DNA of 64,000 nt from a gamma proteobacterium symbiont of Ctena orbiculata (GTDB lineage: Bacteria > Pseudomonadota > Gammaproteobacteria > Chromatiales > Chromatiaceae): the NCBI GenBank assembly GCA_003058495.1, contig QBVC01000028.1:40571-104570 (forward strand), read 5' to 3'. Of the stretch, positions 60,084-64,000 are shown piece after piece. The notes under the pieces are model-generated. The model ran no database searches, was not told where the DNA came from, and saw only the letters and a program-made list of their open reading frames with translations. The position numbers and the translations under genes are program-made. Within the stretch, counting starts at the first letter, position 1; each line of letters opens with the position of its first letter.

Positions 60084-62597
60084 TCAGTTTACCAGCGATT
60101 TTTGCCGGGTATCCGCGATATAGGATGCGAACTCCTGGTGGGGTATGGGTTTGGAGTAGTAGTAGCCTTGTGCGTAATCGACATAGAGCGAGTTGAGGAA
60201 TTTCGCCTGCTCCAGGGTTTCTACCCCTTCGGCAATGATTGACATGCCGAATTTTTTACCCATCAGCACTATGGTTTCGGTTAATGTCCTGTTGTCCAGA
60301 TCGTCTGGCAGGCCGTTGATAAAAGACCTGTCAATCTTCAAATGATTCAGCGGGAATCGCTTGAGATATGCCAGTGAGGAGTAGCCGGTTCCAAAATCGT
60401 CCATCGCGGATTCAACACCGAGCCTGTTCAAGTGATGGAAGTTTTCAAACACCGATTCGTCGCTGCGCAGCAACAGGTTTTCTGTGATTTCCACGCACAA
60501 TTTCAGGTCGATCCTCGATGCCTGCTGGGCGACACGAGTGACGCTTTTAATGAACGTGACATCACTGAAATAATTGGGAGGGACGTTGACCGATAACCAG
60601 AATTGGGTCGGTTTGTGTTCCCAGGATTCGGCATGATCGAGAATGATCTGAAACAGCCATTCCGTAATTGGCCTGATCAATCCCGACTGTTCCGCTACTG
60701 GTATGAAGTCCGAGGGCGGCACCGATCCAAGCACCGGGTTATCCCAGCGCAACAGCACCTCCGCACCGACCAAGGCTCCGTTTTCAATATCGATAATGGG
60801 TTGGTAGACAGGATAGAGCTCACCGGCTTCCAGAGCATGGCTCAACTGGGACTCAAGTTCTATTCTTTCCGTGACCTTTTTGTTGAGATCCCGGGTGAAG
60901 AAACGGAAGGTGTTTCGACCTGCGCGTTTGGCTTCATACATTGCAATGTCGGCGTTGCTCATCAAAGTGCTGACATCAGTGCCGTCACCCGGATAGATAG
61001 CGATACCGAGGCTGGATGAAATGCTCACTTCCCGGTTGTTCAGAAAAATTGGCAATTCGGTCGCGGCAAGGAGACGGGTGACGACCCGTTCCAAGTCGGT
61101 CGATGGATTGACCACGTCAGGTATCAAGGCGAGAAACTCGTCGCCGCCCAACCGCGCAAGTGTATCTTCGTTTCGTAACTGTTCCTTTATCCGCTTCGCC
61201 ACTTTGATCAACAGCTGGTCACCTATCGGATGCCCCATCGAATCATTGATATTCTTAAAGTTGTCAAGGTCAATGTAGATAACTGCAACATACTGATTGT
61301 TTCGTTTGGCGTGCTGGAGCTGTTGTTGCAGGCGGTCGAAAGCGAGAAACCTGTTTGGTAATTTCGTGAGTTGATCGTGGGTCGCCTGTTCAAGCAATTT
61401 CTCTTCGAAGGCCTTGCGTTCGGTAATGTCCTCCTTTACCGCCAGATAGTGGGTTATATTGCCGTCGTCGCTGCGGATAGGGGCGATCACGGCCGACTCC
61501 CAATACAGCTTGCCATTCTTGCGTTTATTGCAGAACTCTCCTTTCCAGACTCCACCCTTTCTGATTGTTTCCCACATGGTGTCGAACAAATCGCTGTCCT
61601 TGATGTCGGCGCCCAGGATACGGCTATGTTTGCCAATCACTTCCTGTGGCGTGTAGCCGCTTACCTCGGAGAACTTGGGATTGACGTATTCGATGATACC
61701 GTCCAGGTCGGTGATCAAGACGGATGCGGGACTCTGCTCTACCGCCAAGGAGAGTTTTTTCAGATCCTCGGAGACTTTCTGTCGATACTCTATCTCTTTG
61801 GCAAGTTGGGTGTTTATACCGAGCAGCGTTTCCCGGTCGATCCTCAATTCCTGCATCATCTTATTAAAGCTTTGGGCAAGACGGCCAAGTTCATCTTTCG
61901 AGACAATAGGGACATCAGCTTCCAGATTTCCATCCGCCACACGTGATGCGCCTTGGGTCAAGGCATTCACTGGCAGCAGGACCTGCATTTTGAAAATGAC
62001 GAAGATTATGCTTCCAAGCGCCAGCACGATAAGGCTGTCGATAACAATCAGTTCGAGCACGGCTTCACGGGTCACTTGCTCAATGCGCGATGTAACCAGG
62101 CCCACCAGCACCCAACCCATGATTTCGTCATCATCCTTGATCGCGAACTCCAGGACGATATGCTCCGTGTTGGATACCCCCAAGCGCGTATTCGACGAAT
62201 GCTGTTGTTTTATCCACCGGTCGATCTTGGCGGAATTTACATCTTCAGGAAGATAAGTGGTTATCGGATCACCCTCAAACGAGCGGATCTGGGCGAAAGA
62301 GACGTCCGCGTCGTTCGTGATCTGCTGCACGAATCTATCCAGTCTGCTGACATCATAGCTATGGATGGCATCCGGGCTGATCAATGCGATGAAGCGGCCG
62401 ATTGCATTGGCCTTGCTGCGAAGATTGTCCTCGAATAACTCGCGACGCGTGTGATAGTCGTAAACTGCGGCGCTGCCCAGTGTGATGATGAGAACGATGC
62501 TTATCCAGAAGATAAACTTGAAACGAAGGCCCCCTTTATAGTGGGGTTGAACACTTTTGCTTGGCTTATGTTCTTCTTCAACGGGCATAAATGGCAT
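60084..62597 (-). CDS. Membrane sensor HAMP-PAS-GGDEF-EAL protein
   Basis: An 837-residue protein. ATG 62597 is the first ATG; ATG 62588 overlaps the upstream stop by 11 nt and is also plausible. Two membrane helices (about 30-50 and 180-205) surround a periplasmic sensor, then come HAMP, PAS-PAC (ASVLITDLDGIIEYVNPKF), GGDEF with RLGGDEF near 482, and an EAL domain with EVLLRW near 613 instead of EALLRW. DDFGTGYSSLAYL is intact, so phosphodiesterase activity is probably retained. The architecture equals that of the protein at 19319, and again a PhnD-like gene lies directly upstream. Confidence 0.94.
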   Translation of the reverse strand: MPFMPVEEEHKPSKSVQPHYKGGLRFKFIFWISIVLIITLGSAAVYDYHTRRELFEDNLRSKANAIGRFIALISPDAIHSYDVSRLDRFVQQITNDADVSFAQIRSFEGDPITTYLPEDVNSAKIDRWIKQQHSSNTRLGVSNTEHIVLEFAIKDDDEIMGWVLVGLVTSRIEQVTREAVLELIVIDSLIVLALGSIIFVIFKMQVLLPVNALTQGASRVADGNLEADVPIVSKDELGRLAQSFNKMMQELRIDRETLLGINTQLAKEIEYRQKVSEDLKKLSLAVEQSPASVLITDLDGIIEYVNPKFSEVSGYTPQEVIGKHSRILGADIKDSDLFDTMWETIRKGGVWKGEFCNKRKNGKLYWESAVIAPIRSDDGNITHYLAVKEDITERKAFEEKLLEQATHDQLTKLPNRFLAFDRLQQQLQHAKRNNQYVAVIYIDLDNFKNINDSMGHPIGDQLLIKVAKRIKEQLRNEDTLARLGGDEFLALIPDVVNPSTDLERVVTRLLAATELPIFLNNREVSISSSLGIAIYPGDGTDVSTLMSNADIAMYEAKRAGRNTFRFFTRDLNKKVTERIELESQLSHALEAGELYPVYQPIIDIENGALVGAEVLLRWDNPVLGSVPPSDFIPVAEQSGLIRPITEWLFQIILDHAESWEHKPTQFWLSVNVPPNYFSDVTFIKSVTRVAQQASRIDLKLCVEITENLLLRSDESVFENFHHLNRLGVESAMDDFGTGYSSLAYLKRFPLNHLKIDRSFINGLPDDLDNRTLTETIVLMGKKFGMSIIAEGVETLEQAKFLNSLYVDYAQGYYYSKPIPHQEFASYIADTRQKSLVN

Positions 62598-63456
62598 CAA
62601 CGATAACGCGGTGAGTGTTGTAATCCTTGTCGTCTGCCGGATTTAAGGCGCTCAATCTTGCCCGGCGCAGGATCTCCTTCCCCCGGGGGGTCTCATGCAA
62701 GCCCAACAGGAGGCTCTTTATCTGTGACTTCAGGTCTTCCTTCAACTCTTTCTTCACCGCCCAAGGAAGATGCGGCAGCGGTTCACTGACAGCTATTACG
62801 TTTAATTCATCTACAGCGATTTTGTTGCGTACTATCGGCAGACGGCGCACTACCTCGCCGGCACCGGCCGCATCGGCCTGCTTGAGATAGGTGGCCAATA
62901 CCGCATTGGGTGGATTGACGGCGTAGAATTCCTCATAGTCGTCTGCCTGTAATCCGGCTTGGCGCAGAAGGTAGGTGGGAACGATATAGCTCATCATCGC
63001 CCTGGGGCCGCCGCCGAAGAGAATCTTCTTGCCCCGTAATTGATCGATGTTCTCGATTCCGGAATCACGCCGGACGTAGATCGCCCCGCGGATCGTCTTT
63101 TCCCCGAACTCTTCATTCTGTGCGATTGCGACATAATCGAGTTCTTCGTGGGCGTTGATATACTCGTATTGATTCAGATGCACCAGGTCGTATTGGCGTT
63201 TCTTCAGACGCTCGAGGAAGACGTTGTAATTGGGCGACAACTCGAGTCTGACAGGTCGTTGCAGCTTCTCCTCCAGATAGCGGGAGAGGGGACGGAACAG
63301 CTTGGTCGTGACGACCGCATCCCGTCGTGGAAAGATGCCGATCAGCAGCGGATCAGCGAGAAGGTTGCAGCTCAGCGTGGCGGCTACGAGGAAAAAGACG
63401 AGGGAGAGCCTCAAGGAACAGGGTGTTATCTTTTTCACATTTCTCGGATGTTCCAT
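62578..63456 (-). CDS. PhnD-like periplasmic substrate-binding protein, paralogue 4
   Basis: A 292-residue protein with a signal peptide (LVFFLVAATLSCNLLA). The PhnD/SBP core shows LLIGIFPRRDAVVTTKLFRP near the N-terminus, KKRQYDLVHLNQYEYINAH, LRGKKILFGGGPRAMMSY and LKQADAAGAGEVVRR. It is more similar to classic PhnD-type proteins than paralogues 1-3. It overlaps the GGDEF-EAL start by 20 nt. No transporter subunits are present, so a sensory partner role is favoured. Confidence 0.85.
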   Translation of the reverse strand: MEHPRNVKKITPCSLRLSLVFFLVAATLSCNLLADPLLIGIFPRRDAVVTTKLFRPLSRYLEEKLQRPVRLELSPNYNVFLERLKKRQYDLVHLNQYEYINAHEELDYVAIAQNEEFGEKTIRGAIYVRRDSGIENIDQLRGKKILFGGGPRAMMSYIVPTYLLRQAGLQADDYEEFYAVNPPNAVLATYLKQADAAGAGEVVRRLPIVRNKIAVDELNVIAVSEPLPHLPWAVKKELKEDLKSQIKSLLLGLHETPRGKEILRRARLSALNPADDKDYNTHRVIVDAIYAR

Positions 63457-63705
63457 GACTGACTCTGTAACAAGTTGATATTTAAGTAGAAAAAGAAAAA
63501 CCCAAATGCTGCAATGTTATCGGCAAGGGTTTCGCTATATTAAGGTGCTTTATACATTATAGAGCAGCGGATCAGTTTGACATAAACTCTATGTCATTGT
63601 TTTGAAAAAGACTAATTCTAAAAATGCATAAACACGGTGGTAACCTCTATTCGGTTTCGATATAGATTAGATTAGACAGAATAATCAGACGAAGGTGATC
63701 GGAGT

Positions 63706-64000
63706 ATGAGTGGACGAAACGCGGAGATGCTGGCGGGTCAGCGGGCGCTGGTGACAGGCGCCAATTCGGGGATAGGCGCGGCGGTGGCGCGGGGGCTTGC
63801 CATGGCCGGCGCCAAGGTGGCCATCAACTATGTGGTGAACGAGGCGGATGCGCTGAAGCTGGTCAACGAAATCGAGAAATCGGGAGGCGAGGCGCTGGCG
63901 CTCTATGCCGATGTCAGTAGGGAGCAAGAGGTGCAGGCCATGTTCAGCCGTATGATCGAGGCATGGGGCAGCATCGACATCCTGGTCAACAATGCCGGCA
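63706..64000 (+). CDS. SDR-family oxidoreductase, 3' end cut by window
   Basis: Starts at ATG 63706 with AAGGTG about 8 nt upstream and runs off the window after 98 residues. The Rossmann NAD(P) motif is TGANSGIG at residues 18-25 and the NNAG motif lies at the very end of the visible part, both intact. A Gly-rich start and the acidic DVSREQEV loop are typical of glucose 1-dehydrogenase-like SDRs. The catalytic Tyr-x-x-x-Lys lies beyond the window, so activity cannot be judged. Confidence 0.88.
   Translation, partial: MSGRNAEMLAGQRALVTGANSGIGAAVARGLAMAGAKVAINYVVNEADALKLVNEIEKSGGEALALYADVSREQEVQAMFSRMIEAWGSIDILVNNAG

Overview
The window reads as a chromosomal segment of a gammaproteobacterium with a respiratory, probably sulfur- or redox-active, sediment-type lifestyle. 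The grounds are indirect: a nine-haem secreted cytochrome, a TlpA thioredoxin, a rubrerythrin, an Mbx/Mrp-type membrane complex, dense cyclic-di-GMP signalling, and gammaproteobacterial forms of UvrB, Pcm and AspC. No rRNA or species-level marker is present, so the assignment stays at class level. Both window ends cut genes: an unidentified C-terminus at 1-82 and an SDR oxidoreductase running off at 64000.

Layout. 0.1-4.1 kb: a methyltransferase, a DsbA-like protein, a small membrane protein and a CZB chemoreceptor. 4.5-10.6 kb (+): TlpA thioredoxin, nine-haem cytochrome and parvulin foldase, a plausible make-and-fold set for an exported cytochrome. 10.6-12.7 kb: three accessory genes. 12.8-15.3 kb (-): an SOS cassette of lexA, a Y-family polymerase and a SRAP-like protein. 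16.4-17.1 kb: an orphan OmpR-type regulator. 17.4-24.1 kb (-): a TolC-like protein, three PhnD-like periplasmic binding proteins and a membrane GGDEF-EAL protein, with no ABC permease or ATPase. 24.3-36.7 kb (-): a rubrerythrin and a 13-gene energy-converting operon whose subunit order matches archaeal mbxABCDFGHH'MJKLN, with the last subunit fused to a GltD-like flavoprotein. 37-46.7 kb: small hypotheticals, an SGNH-like protein, tRNA-Asn, a pseudopilin, aspC, uvrB, a DUF457 protein, pcm and tRNA-Val. 46.8-50.2 kb: a DUF1800/DUF1501 pair. 50.5-63.5 kb: signalling genes (histidine kinase, receivers, REC-PAS-GGDEF-EAL, HTH-REC, HD-GYP, GGDEF-EAL and a fourth PhnD-like protein).

The most unusual signal is a family of seven interspersed elements (A-G). 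Each is bounded by inverted AT-rich arms built from heptads (AATTNTG)n-AATT, usually n=4 (32 nt). Six copies carry a core of about 55 nt with a hairpin that shows compensatory base changes. The seventh copy (E) carries a four-helix-bundle protein gene between the same arms. Three copies fill every gap of the SOS cassette and four fill every non-overlapping gap of the mbx-like operon. In four genes the element begins exactly at the second base of the stop codon (T|AA), so intercistronic space is little more than element plus ribosome binding site. This looks like an operon-tolerated mobile element family with a candidate parental copy, and it is the best candidate here for an undescribed system.

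Functional links. Four PhnD-like proteins and four cyclic-di-GMP turnover proteins suggest periplasmic ligand sensing coupled to c-di-GMP. The mbx-like complex has lost both bridging cysteines of the [NiFe] site, so it is not expected to be a hydrogenase; it probably couples low-potential electron transfer, perhaps with NAD(P)H at the fused flavoprotein, to Na+/H+ translocation.
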